A DNA stretch of 64,000 nt from Bordetella genomosp. 7 (GTDB lineage Bacteria; Pseudomonadota; Gammaproteobacteria; Burkholderiales; Burkholderiaceae_B), in the NCBI RefSeq assembly GCF_002261265.1, contig NZ_NEVK01000006.1, positions 620,001 through 684,000 of the forward strand, read 5' to 3'. The notes beneath the pieces are model-generated. The model saw nothing but the letters and a program-made list of their open reading frames with translations, was not told the DNA's origin and did no database searches. Shown here piece by piece: positions 27,295 through 35,072 of the stretch; the stretch's first letter is position 1; each line of letters begins with the position of its first letter. The position numbers were made by a program, and so were the translations under genes.

Positions 27295-28020
27295 ATGGCT
27301 GCACAAATCGACAAAGTCGTATCCGAACTGCGAGACCTGGTGCTTTCTGGCGAATTGCAACCCGGCGATCGCGTCATCGAGCTCCAGTTCGCCGCCAGGC
27401 TGGGGGTGTCACGCACACCGCTGCGCATCGCCATGGCCGAACTCGAAAAAGAAGGACTGCTGGAACGATTGCCCTCCCGGGGGTTCCGGGTGCGGTCGTT
27501 TACCGTTGACGAAATCGCCGACGCGGTAGACGTGCGCGGCGTGCTCGAAGGCATGGCCGCGCGGCTGCTGGCCGAACGCGGCGCGTCGCAGGAAACCCTG
27601 GACGGACTGCGCGACGCGGTCGAAGCAGGCAAGAAACTGCTGGCGGCCGCCGAGCGCGACCCCAACGTCACCGTCGACGCGCGCGCGTGGGGCCGGATCA
27701 ACCGGCGGTTCCACGAGATCCTGTACGAAAGCGCGGGCAACCGCGCGCTGGTCGCTGCGCTGGAACACAACAACAAGACCCCGCTGGCCGGCCCGGCCGC
27801 CTTGACGCTGCCCTCTACCCCATCGGTACTGGAAACGCCGTTTGTATTGCGCGCCCAGGCCGACCACGAAGATCTGCTGCGCGCCATCACCCGTCGCGAG
27901 GCCGTCCGCGCCGAAAGCCTGATGCGCGAGCACGCGTATCGCAGCCGGGAAAACAAGCGCATTCTGCTGGCCTCGATGCGAATGGGCAGGACTGCCGCCC
28001 ATCCGCCCGACAAGGATTGA
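27295..28020 (+). CDS. GntR-family (FCD) regulator, paralogue 1
   Basis: The 241-residue product has an N-terminal winged helix (about residues 10-75; LGVSRTPLRIAMAELEKEG) and a helical FCD ligand domain with RRFHEILYESAGN and a later HEDLLRAI metal-site region. It probably represses or activates the divergent FAH-Rieske operon in response to a pathway acid. It resembles the regulator at 33241-33957 along its whole length. AGGAG before the ATG at 27295 supports this start over the upstream in-frame one. It is convergent with the enolase gene. Confidence 0.92.
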   Translation: MAAQIDKVVSELRDLVLSGELQPGDRVIELQFAARLGVSRTPLRIAMAELEKEGLLERLPSRGFRVRSFTVDEIADAVDVRGVLEGMAARLLAERGASQETLDGLRDAVEAGKKLLAAAERDPNVTVDARAWGRINRRFHEILYESAGNRALVAALEHNNKTPLAGPAALTLPSTPSVLETPFVLRAQADHEDLLRAITRREAVRAESLMREHAYRSRENKRILLASMRMGRTAAHPPDKD

Positions 28021-28033
28021 CGCCTACTGCGGA

Positions 28034-29089
28034 TCAGTTCGTGTCCCACCAGCCCTGCAGATCGACGCCCAGGCCCGGCGCCGACGGCACGGTCATGGCG
28101 CCGCCGACGATGGGCGGAGGATCGGCCACGTCGGACTTGTAGAAGCGCGCCGTGCCGAGCCCGCAAGGCTCGATGGGGCCAGGCAGCAGCGCAGCGCAGT
28201 GCAGCGCAACGTGCAGGCCCACCGATGTTTCCAGGCTGGCCGTCACCACGCAGCGCACGTTGCGGCGCCGCGCCTCTTCGATGATTTCCCGGGTGCGATC
28301 CGGTCCGCCTACGCGCGGCGGCTTCAGGATCAGCACTTGCGCGGCATTCAGTTCGATGGCGCGGCGCGCGTGAAACAGCGAGCGGATGGAATCGTCCAGC
28401 GCAATGGCCACCGAGGTCTCGCGGCAGAGTTCCGCATACACCGTCAGGTCGGTGCCGCGCGGCAGCGGCTCCTCGATGTAGTCGATGCCAAAGGGCTCCA
28501 TCGCGCGGATCTGCTCCAGCGCCCACGACACGTCCCACGACTCGTTCGGATCCAGGCGGATACGGATGTCCGGATATGCCTCGCGAATGGCGCCAACCCG
28601 CGCGATATCGAGCTCGCGTTCGGTGGTGCACTTGATCTTGACAGTGTCCTGCCCGATTTTCAGGGCGTCGGCCACGCGGCTGACGCACACTTGCGGATCG
28701 GCATCGCCGATCAGGTCGTTGACCGGCACCTTGCTGCTGGCCTCGCCGCCCAGGAACTTGGCCAGCGGCAGGCCTGCATGCGCAGCCTGCGCGCTCATCA
28801 ATGCCGACGAAATGCCGCAGCGCAGGCGCGCCGGAATTTCGCGCAGTTCGAGTTCATGCAACAGGTCGGCGCCCGGTTTCAGGCCGTCGAGCATGGACGA
28901 GCAATGTGCCGCATAGGCCCAGCCGTCGAACAGCACGTGCGGGGGCAGCGCGGCCTCGCCCCAGCCCACCGCGCCATCCCATTCGGCCCGCACCAGTATG
29001 CCGCGCCGCACATACTGCGTGCCCTTGGACCATCGGTAGGGCACTTGCAATTGCTGTACGTAGGGTTTGATGGATAAGGAATACGTCAT
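28034..29089 (-). CDS. Enolase-superfamily (mandelate racemase / muconate-lactonizing type) enzyme
   Basis: The 351-residue product has an N-terminal capping domain and a barrel domain with the superfamily residues in order: K151-x-K153 (TVKIKC), metal ligands D180 (RLDPNESW), E206 (DYIEEPL) and D232 (ALDDS), and K256 (LILKPPRVGG). A K-x-K plus second Lys is the MLE / o-succinylbenzoate synthase pattern. Reactions in this group include cycloisomerisation, dehydration and racemisation. It ends the ABC transporter operon, so it probably acts on the imported compound. Confidence 0.88.
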   Translation of the reverse strand: MTYSLSIKPYVQQLQVPYRWSKGTQYVRRGILVRAEWDGAVGWGEAALPPHVLFDGWAYAAHCSSMLDGLKPGADLLHELELREIPARLRCGISSALMSAQAAHAGLPLAKFLGGEASSKVPVNDLIGDADPQVCVSRVADALKIGQDTVKIKCTTERELDIARVGAIREAYPDIRIRLDPNESWDVSWALEQIRAMEPFGIDYIEEPLPRGTDLTVYAELCRETSVAIALDDSIRSLFHARRAIELNAAQVLILKPPRVGGPDRTREIIEEARRRNVRCVVTASLETSVGLHVALHCAALLPGPIEPCGLGTARFYKSDVADPPPIVGGAMTVPSAPGLGVDLQGWWDTN

Positions 29090-29112
29090 TGCAGAGATCC
29101 TGGAGATAAAAG

Positions 29113-30198
29113 TCAGTCTGCCGGCAGCAGCACGCACCGCTCGGGAGGGAAATGCAATTTCACTTTGTCGCCCGCCGTGCGCAGCGGCCCCGAGGACGCG
29201 CTGGCGGATACGACCCTGTCCTGGTCCAGGCGCAACCGGTATTCGACCCGGGCGCCCACGAAAACGCTGCGCTCGACGACTGCGTCGAAGCAGTTCACGG
29301 CGTCGGCAAACGCGTCGCCGATTTCGATGGACTCGGGCCGTATCATCACGTTGCGTGCGGCCGAGCCCAGGTGCGCGTTCTGCGTGGCCACAATGCGCCC
29401 CAGCGCCGTCTGCGCAACAACGCCCTGGCCATCGACTCGTTCGACCTCGCAGGGAAATATCTCGGCCTTGCCGATGAACGTGGCCGTGAACACGCGCTGC
29501 GGGCGCTGGTACAGTTCAACCGGCGTGCCCTGTTCGACGATTGCGCCCTGGTTCATCACCACGATACGGTCGGACATCGCCAGCGCCTCGTCCTGATCGT
29601 GCGTGACGAACACCGTGGTGGTGCGCAGCCGCCGCTGCAATTCGCGCAACTCGTCGCGCATCTGTTCGCGCAGCTTGGCATCCAGGTTGGAAAGCGGCTC
29701 GTCCAGCAGCAGGACCTTGCCGCCGCGCACGATGGCGCGGGCCAGCGCCACCCGCTGCTGCTGGCCGCCCGAAAGCTGCGTGGCCGAACGCTGCGCGAAA
29801 CTGGCCAGCCCCACCATATCCAGAGCCCGCGTGACCTCGCTGCGCGTGCGGTCGCCGGAAGCGCCCGCGGCTTCCAGCGGAAACGCCACGTTTGCGTACA
29901 CCGACATGTGCGGCCAGATAGCATAAGACTGGAACACCATGCCCAGGTCACGTTTGTGCGTGGGGATTTCCACGCCGGCGCCCGAGTCGTATACCGGCTG
30001 CCCGCCTATCGAAATGCGGCCGCGGGTAGGTGTTTCAAGTCCGGCAATACAGCGCAGCGTTGTGGTCTTGCCGCATCCGCTGGGGCCCAGGAAGGTGCAG
30101 AACTCCCCTTCCTGCACCGACAGAGATATCGACTTCACCGCCTCGACCGGTCCGCGATCGGTCTGGTAATGCACTTGCAGATCAGACACTTCCAGCAT
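29113..30198 (-). CDS. ABC transporter ATP-binding protein (ferric/polyamine type)
   Basis: The 361-residue product has Walker A GPSGCGKTTT (about residues 36-45), the signature LSGGQQQRVALARA, Walker B VLLLDEPLSNLD, the H-loop VTHDQDEALAMSD, and a C-terminal TOBE-like regulatory domain (from about residue 240). It energises the adjacent fused permease. The start at 30198 (MLEVSDLQVHY) matches family N-termini; 13 further in-frame residues upstream lack support. The transported compound is probably organic, given the operon partners. Confidence 0.95.
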   Translation of the reverse strand: MLEVSDLQVHYQTDRGPVEAVKSISLSVQEGEFCTFLGPSGCGKTTTLRCIAGLETPTRGRISIGGQPVYDSGAGVEIPTHKRDLGMVFQSYAIWPHMSVYANVAFPLEAAGASGDRTRSEVTRALDMVGLASFAQRSATQLSGGQQQRVALARAIVRGGKVLLLDEPLSNLDAKLREQMRDELRELQRRLRTTTVFVTHDQDEALAMSDRIVVMNQGAIVEQGTPVELYQRPQRVFTATFIGKAEIFPCEVERVDGQGVVAQTALGRIVATQNAHLGSAARNVMIRPESIEIGDAFADAVNCFDAVVERSVFVGARVEYRLRLDQDRVVSASASSGPLRTAGDKVKLHFPPERCVLLPAD

Positions 30199-30208
30199 GT
30201 TTTCCTTC

Positions 30209-31939
30209 CTATTGCGCATTGCGCATCTTGCGTGCACCGGCCCACTGCCATACCAGCATGGTCACGAACACCAGCACCACCAGCCATATCCCCACTGCCG
30301 CGGCCTTGTTCGGCTCGCCGCCCACCCAGAAATTCCACAGCACGACGGGCAATGTCTGGTTGCCCCCGCCTTGCAGCAGCAGCGCCGAAGACAGCTCGCG
30401 CATGCAATGGGCGATAACCCAGATCCACACCGCCAGGGCTGCGGGCAAGGCCAGCGGCATCACCACGCGCCGCATGACCCGCCACCAGCCGGCGCCCGAG
30501 GTGCGCGCAGCCTCCTCGAGCTCGCGGTGCAGCTGCATCAGCACCCCATTGGTCGTGCGCGTGCCGAACGGGATATACGTGGTGACGTAGGCAATGGCGA
30601 TGATCCACACGCTGCCGTAGATGTTCAGCAGCGGCATGTTGAGATACACGTAGATCAGCGCCACGCCTATCATCGTGCCGGGGATGGCGATGGGCAGGAA
30701 AGCCAGGAAGTCCACCAGCTTGCCGGTGACGCCGCGCCGCCGCACCACAATCCACGAAATCAGCACGGAGAAGGCGGCCACCACGGTGGATGCCACCACG
30801 CCGATCAAGAGCGAGTTGCCCAGGGCCGTGAGCGTGAGCGGATCGGTAAAGAAGGCCATGTGGTTGGCCCACGACGCCTGCATGGCGGCCTCCAGCGAAG
30901 GCGGCATCATCCAGGGCATCAGGCTGGTCCAGCCCAGCATGGCAAGCGGGATGACGGTGGCGAGCATGAAATACAGGCCCACGAATCCCAGCGCCACCCA
31001 TTTCCAGCGCCCCAGCCGCGACAGGCGCGGGCGGAAGTTCTTGCCCGTTACCGTGACAAAGCGGCTGGCGTTGCGCGTCAGCCTCTGGTAGCCCCAGGCC
31101 TGCAGCAGCAGGATGGCGAGGAAGAACACCGATATTGTGCTGATGACGTGATATGCCGACATGCCGCCCGCCGTATCGGTGGCCAGGTACAGGATGCGGC
31201 TTGACAGCACGAAGATGTTCACCGGCATGCCCAGCGTGCCCGGAATATCGAACACCAGGAAGCCGACCATCAGCATGAAGGTGGCCGCGGCCAGCACGGC
31301 GGGCGCCAGCAGGGGCACGAAGATGCGCGCGAAAATCCGGTAGCGGTTCGCGCCCGAGGTCATGGCAGCCTCTTCCAGGCTGGGGTCCATGTTGCGGAAC
31401 GCCGGTGAAAGAATCAGAAAGGTCGACGGCACCAGCGACAGCGCCTGCACGAAGACCATCCCCGTGACCGAATAAATATTGAACGGCGCCTGCTCCAGTC
31501 CCAGCGTGTCGCGCAGAAACACATTGATGACGCCGATGCGCGGGCTGAGCAGCAGGATCCAGCCGATGGCCAGCAGGAATGGCGGGATGGCCATCGGCAA
31601 GGTCAAGAGCACCCTGATGGGCGTCTTGGCGGGCAGGTCGGTACGCTCGACCAGCCAGGCCAGGGCCACGCCCAGCAACAGCGCCCAGAACATCGACCCC
31701 ACGGCGAACCGCAGCGTGATCCACACCATGGACCAGAATTCCGGGTCGCCGTAGACCTGCAGATAATTGAGCAGTGTCCAGCCCGCGTCGAAAGGCAGGC
31801 CGGAAGGCGTCAGGCTGCTGATCACCAGAATGCCCAGCGGCACCAGCACCAGATAGGCAAGTACGAGCAGCACGACCAGCGCCGGCAGACTGCGCGCGAT
31901 ATTTGACCGGCCGAGGCCAGTCGACTTCATTGCGTGCAT
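30209..31939 (-). CDS. ABC transporter permease with two fused membrane domains
   Basis: The 576-residue product has about 12 membrane segments in two halves, each with an EAA loop (SLEEAAMTSGANRYRIFARI in the first, LEEAARTSGAGWWRVMRR in the second). This is the FbpB-type fused permease of ferric-iron and related importers. It lies between the receptor and ATPase genes. An ATG at 31930 is an alternative start, nine bases inside. In this family the fused permease serves both iron and organic solutes, so the name alone does not prove iron transport. Confidence 0.93.
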   Translation of the reverse strand: MHAMKSTGLGRSNIARSLPALVVLLVLAYLVLVPLGILVISSLTPSGLPFDAGWTLLNYLQVYGDPEFWSMVWITLRFAVGSMFWALLLGVALAWLVERTDLPAKTPIRVLLTLPMAIPPFLLAIGWILLLSPRIGVINVFLRDTLGLEQAPFNIYSVTGMVFVQALSLVPSTFLILSPAFRNMDPSLEEAAMTSGANRYRIFARIFVPLLAPAVLAAATFMLMVGFLVFDIPGTLGMPVNIFVLSSRILYLATDTAGGMSAYHVISTISVFFLAILLLQAWGYQRLTRNASRFVTVTGKNFRPRLSRLGRWKWVALGFVGLYFMLATVIPLAMLGWTSLMPWMMPPSLEAAMQASWANHMAFFTDPLTLTALGNSLLIGVVASTVVAAFSVLISWIVVRRRGVTGKLVDFLAFLPIAIPGTMIGVALIYVYLNMPLLNIYGSVWIIAIAYVTTYIPFGTRTTNGVLMQLHRELEEAARTSGAGWWRVMRRVVMPLALPAALAVWIWVIAHCMRELSSALLLQGGGNQTLPVVLWNFWVGGEPNKAAAVGIWLVVLVFVTMLVWQWAGARKMRNAQ

Positions 31940-31977
31940 GAAACAGATCCTGAGATGGGAACGGGGCGGCCGCGCCG

Positions 31978-32015
31978 CCGCCCTGCCGCGCGGCAGCGCC
32001 GGGCAGGCAGGGCGG
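31978..32015 (-). other. Stem-loop between receptor and permease genes
   Basis: Ten-base arms CCGCCCTGCC (31978-31987) and GGCAGGGCGG (32006-32015) pair perfectly, with a GC-rich 18-base centre. On the minus strand it follows the receptor stop. Such hairpins often protect receptor mRNA and set the excess of receptor over permease. Confidence 0.6.
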
Positions 32016-32026
32016 GACGCGTGCGA

Positions 32027-33058
32027 TTACATTGCCGGGCGGGCTTTTGCCAGAATGGCGTTGTATTGCTCGTTCAGGGTCGCCAGCTTTTCGACGTCGT
32101 CAAACGGCCATTCGGCGACCTTTACGCCTTGCAGCATCTGGTACGTCTTGGTGGACGACACCAGCGGGTTGCCGCGCGAGGTGGCCTTCTCATAGACTTC
32201 TGCGCCTTCCGGCCTGGCCAGCCACAGCATCAGCAGCGTGGCGCCGCTGGGGTTGCGGGCAGATTTGCTGACGCTCGACGAGATGGTGTGCATGGGGGTC
32301 GGGTCCAGCATGCGGTACTTGACCGGCGCGCCCGCATCGAACACCGGCTGGGCCGAATGATAAAAGCCCACGGCAACGTCCACTTCGCCCGAAGCCACGC
32401 CCTGCGCAAGCGGGAAAGTGGACTTGAACAGGTAGGGCTTGAGCTTGACGAAGTTGTCCAGGCTGGACTTGGCCTTGTCTTCGCCCCACGCGCTGGCCAG
32501 CTGCGCAAACGCCGCCGCGCGCACCCACGAGCCCATGCGCCCGGTCCACTTTTCGTTGATGACCTCATCCCAGTTCCGCGGCGCCTGGTCGTCGGCGACC
32601 TTGCGGCTGTTCCACAGCAGCACGTACACCGAGGCGGTGGTCGGGACTGCGTAGTTCACCGGCAGCAACTGAGACGGCAGGCCCAGGTTGTCTTGCGACA
32701 GGTCGCGCAACAGGCCGCGCTGGTTCAATTGCCAAAGATGGTCCGGGCCGCCCGTCAGCAGGTCTGCGGTATGGCCGCGGGCCTGCACTTCCTGGATGGC
32801 GCGCGAGGCAAGCTCATTGCCGCCGACCATGCGCACATACTTGACCTTGACGTCGGGATAACGTGCGTTGAACGCCTTGAGCACTTCCACGATCTGGCTC
32901 TCGGGCGAGCTCTCGTACCAGACCACAGGCTCTGCCAGGGCCGCCTTCGCGGCAAGAGCCTGCATGGCATCGGCGCTCTGGGCCGCTGCCGTGCTACAGG
33001 TGGCCGCCAGGATAGCGGCAGGGATCATCCGGCGCAGCGCGCCACGCAACAGCTTCAT
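32027..33058 (-). CDS. ABC transporter periplasmic substrate-binding protein (extracellular family 1/6, Fe-type)
   Basis: The 343-residue product has a signal peptide (cleavage about residue 26, STAAA) and the two-lobe fold of ferric-type receptors: VVWYESSPESQIVEVLKAF, DLLTGGPDHLWQL, and SWVRAAAFAQLASAWGED. The conserved tyrosine pair used by iron-binding FbpA is not obvious, so an organic ligand is plausible. It is the first gene of the operon, directly downstream of the operator pair. GAGGAGAG precedes the ATG. Confidence 0.92.
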   Translation of the reverse strand: MKLLRGALRRMIPAAILAATCSTAAAQSADAMQALAAKAALAEPVVWYESSPESQIVEVLKAFNARYPDVKVKYVRMVGGNELASRAIQEVQARGHTADLLTGGPDHLWQLNQRGLLRDLSQDNLGLPSQLLPVNYAVPTTASVYVLLWNSRKVADDQAPRNWDEVINEKWTGRMGSWVRAAAFAQLASAWGEDKAKSSLDNFVKLKPYLFKSTFPLAQGVASGEVDVAVGFYHSAQPVFDAGAPVKYRMLDPTPMHTISSSVSKSARNPSGATLLMLWLARPEGAEVYEKATSRGNPLVSSTKTYQMLQGVKVAEWPFDDVEKLATLNEQYNAILAKARPAM

Positions 33059-33104
33059 GGGTCTCTCCTCGATTCCAACTTGGTAATGCCATACCAGCAT
33101 GCTA

Positions 33105-33178
33105 ATTGCATGCAAATTAAGCGTTTATTTGGTGATTTTCCGGTTTAACCGGTTTTTTTGGCTTATATTGCATGCAAT
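33105..33178. promoter_or_regulatory. Candidate GntR operator pair, ABC operon / GntR divergent region
   Basis: ATTGCATGCAAA at 33105-33116 and ATTGCATGCAAT at 33167-33178 flank the dyad CCGGTT-T-AACCGG at 33140-33152. The two palindromes are 62 bases apart, about six helical turns. The architecture repeats that at 27196-27259, with the inner box CCGGTTTAA shared. A further GCATGC at 33097-33102 is outside the pattern. Confidence 0.75.
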
Positions 33179-33240
33179 GAATTGAGGTGTCAAGAAATCT
33201 TCGCGCGTTTTGCGCGTCATCGTCCGGAGCACGGCAAGCC

Positions 33241-33957
33241 ATGTCCAGCCAAGTGAACTATGTGGTCTCCAGCCTGCGCAGCATGATCCTGGGCGGGCAA
33301 CTCGAACCGGGCGATCGCATCCGCGAACTGCACGTCGCGGCGCAGCTGGGCGTGTCACGCACCCCGATACGCCTGGCGTTCAGCCAGCTCGAGAGCGAGG
33401 GCCTGCTCGAACGCCTGCCCACCCGCGGGTTTCAGGTGCGGGCGTTCTCTGTCGAGGAGATTGCCGATGCCATCGAAGTGCGCGGCGCCCTGGAAGGTAT
33501 GGCCGCGCGGCGGCTGTCCGAAAGCGGCGTGCCGCCCGGGCTCGTGGGCGAACTGGAAGACTGCGTTCGCCAGGGCCGGCGGCTGCTGGAGGCGGCCGAT
33601 GCCCGCCCGGGCAGTTCGGTGGACCCCTACGAATGGAGCCGCATGAACGGCCGTTTTCACGGACTGATCGTGACAAGCGCCGGCAGCAACGCGCTGGCAC
33701 GGGCCATCGCCCAGAACAACAAGACGCCGCTGGCCGCGGCCAGCGCGCTGGCGCTTACCGCCAAGGCCGGCCTGGAGACGACGCTGTTGCGATCAGCGCA
33801 GGCCGACCACGAGAAAATCGTCGAAGCCCTGCGCGAAGGCGGCAGCGCACGGATCGAGTGGCTGCTGCGGGAACACGCGCGCCTGAGCGCCGACAGCAAG
33901 CGCCAGCTGATAGGCAATATGCGCAACATGGCCGACCATCACGTCGCCGCCGCCTGA
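33241..33957 (+). CDS. GntR-family (FCD) regulator, paralogue 2
   Basis: The 238-residue product is similar to the regulator at 27295-28020 from end to end: winged helix with LGVSRTPIRLAFSQLESEG, the EGLLERLPTRGF turn, the EIADAIEVRGALEGMAAR linker and an FCD domain with GRFHGLIVTSAGSN. It is divergent from the ABC transporter-enolase operon and shares operator sequences with paralogue 1, so the two may cross-regulate or heterodimerise. The ATG at 33241 gives the same N-terminal length as paralogue 1. Confidence 0.92.
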   Translation: MSSQVNYVVSSLRSMILGGQLEPGDRIRELHVAAQLGVSRTPIRLAFSQLESEGLLERLPTRGFQVRAFSVEEIADAIEVRGALEGMAARRLSESGVPPGLVGELEDCVRQGRRLLEAADARPGSSVDPYEWSRMNGRFHGLIVTSAGSNALARAIAQNNKTPLAAASALALTAKAGLETTLLRSAQADHEKIVEALREGGSARIEWLLREHARLSADSKRQLIGNMRNMADHHVAAA

Positions 33958-33990
33958 TGGCAAGCGGCGCCGTGCGGCCGCCCGGACCGG

Positions 33991-34980
33991 TCAGTCGACG
34001 CGGGCGCCCGATTGCTTCACCACGTCGGCCCAACGCTGGATGTCGGCCTTGTGCACGCGTTCGAACGCAGCCGGGCTTGGGTCGGTCGGCGGCGTGATGC
34101 CTTGCGTGTCGATCAGCCAGCGCTGGAACTCGGGCTTGGTGATTTCGGCGATGACCGCGTCACTGAAGCGTTTCTGGATATCGGCAGGCAGGTTGGCCGG
34201 GCCGAACAAGCCATACCAGGTGCTGCTTTCATAGCCGGGCAGGCCGCAGCCCTCGGCCACGGTGGGAACGCCGGGCAGCGCTTCCAGCGGCTTGGACGTG
34301 GTGACGGCAAGCGCGCGCACCTGGCCCGCTTTGGCCGCGGCGATGCTGGGCGCGCTCTGGTTGAAGAAGAAGTCGACCTCGCCCGACAGCAGGGCGGTCA
34401 TGGCCGGGCCCTGGCCACGATAAGGCACATGCATGATGTCCACCTTGGCCTGGTTCGCGAACTGCGCGCCGGCCAGATGGCCTGATGTGCCGTTGCCCGT
34501 GGATGAATAGTTCAGTTTGCCCGGGTTCTTGCGCGCCAGCGCGAGCAGGTCTTTGCAGGTCTTGATGTCGGGGTGCTTCTCGGGGTTGACGATCAGCACG
34601 TTGGGCACATCGCCCAGCAGCGCGATGTGGCTGAAGTCTTTCCAGACATCGAACGACAGGCTGCTGTACAGCGCCGCGTTGATGGCATGCGTGCCGGCCG
34701 TGCCGAACAGGAAGGTGTAGCCGTCGGGCTGCGCGCGCGACACCACGTCGGACGCAACGTTGCCGCCGGCGCCGGTGCGGGCTTCGACGACGATGGGCAC
34801 GCCCAGTGTTCCGGTCAGACCCTGCCCCAGCTTGCGGGCGTACAGGTCCACGCCGGATCCGTTCGGGAAGCCCCCGACGATGGTGATCGGCCGCGATGGC
34901 CATTTGTCTTGCGCGGCTGCCGGCGCTGCGGCCGCTAATGTGGCCGCGGTGAACGCGGCGATGCTGAGGATGCGCAACAT
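33991..34980 (-). CDS. Bug-family substrate receptor, second copy
   Basis: The 329-residue product has a signal peptide (cleavage about residue 23, APAAA) and the Bug core: ITIVGGFPNGSGVDLYARK, RTGAGGNVASD and SSTGNGTSGHLAGAQF. It is the last gene of the GntR-hydroxyacid dehydrogenase-RidA-aminotransferase operon, so its ligand is probably that pathway's amino or keto acid. No TctA/TctB genes are near. Identity to the receptor at 19050 is limited to family motifs by eye. Confidence 0.92.
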   Translation of the reverse strand: MLRILSIAAFTAATLAAAAPAAAQDKWPSRPITIVGGFPNGSGVDLYARKLGQGLTGTLGVPIVVEARTGAGGNVASDVVSRAQPDGYTFLFGTAGTHAINAALYSSLSFDVWKDFSHIALLGDVPNVLIVNPEKHPDIKTCKDLLALARKNPGKLNYSSTGNGTSGHLAGAQFANQAKVDIMHVPYRGQGPAMTALLSGEVDFFFNQSAPSIAAAKAGQVRALAVTTSKPLEALPGVPTVAEGCGLPGYESSTWYGLFGPANLPADIQKRFSDAVIAEITKPEFQRWLIDTQGITPPTDPSPAAFERVHKADIQRWADVVKQSGARVD

Positions 34981-35020
34981 GATGGATTTTTCCCCTTGTG
35001 AAAGTTGCTGCGAAAAACCG

Positions 35021-35065
35021 CCGGCGGCCGGCGAACCGGCGGCCGGCGAACCGGCGGCTGGCGGA
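35021..35065. repeat. Three tandem 15-bp units between aminotransferase and Bug genes
   Basis: The unit CCGGCGGCCGGCGAA is repeated at 35021 and 35036 exactly, and at 35051 with two changes. The repeat sits in the 92-base gap and can fold into GC-rich hairpins. Confidence 0.85.
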
Positions 35066-35072
35066 ATATGAC

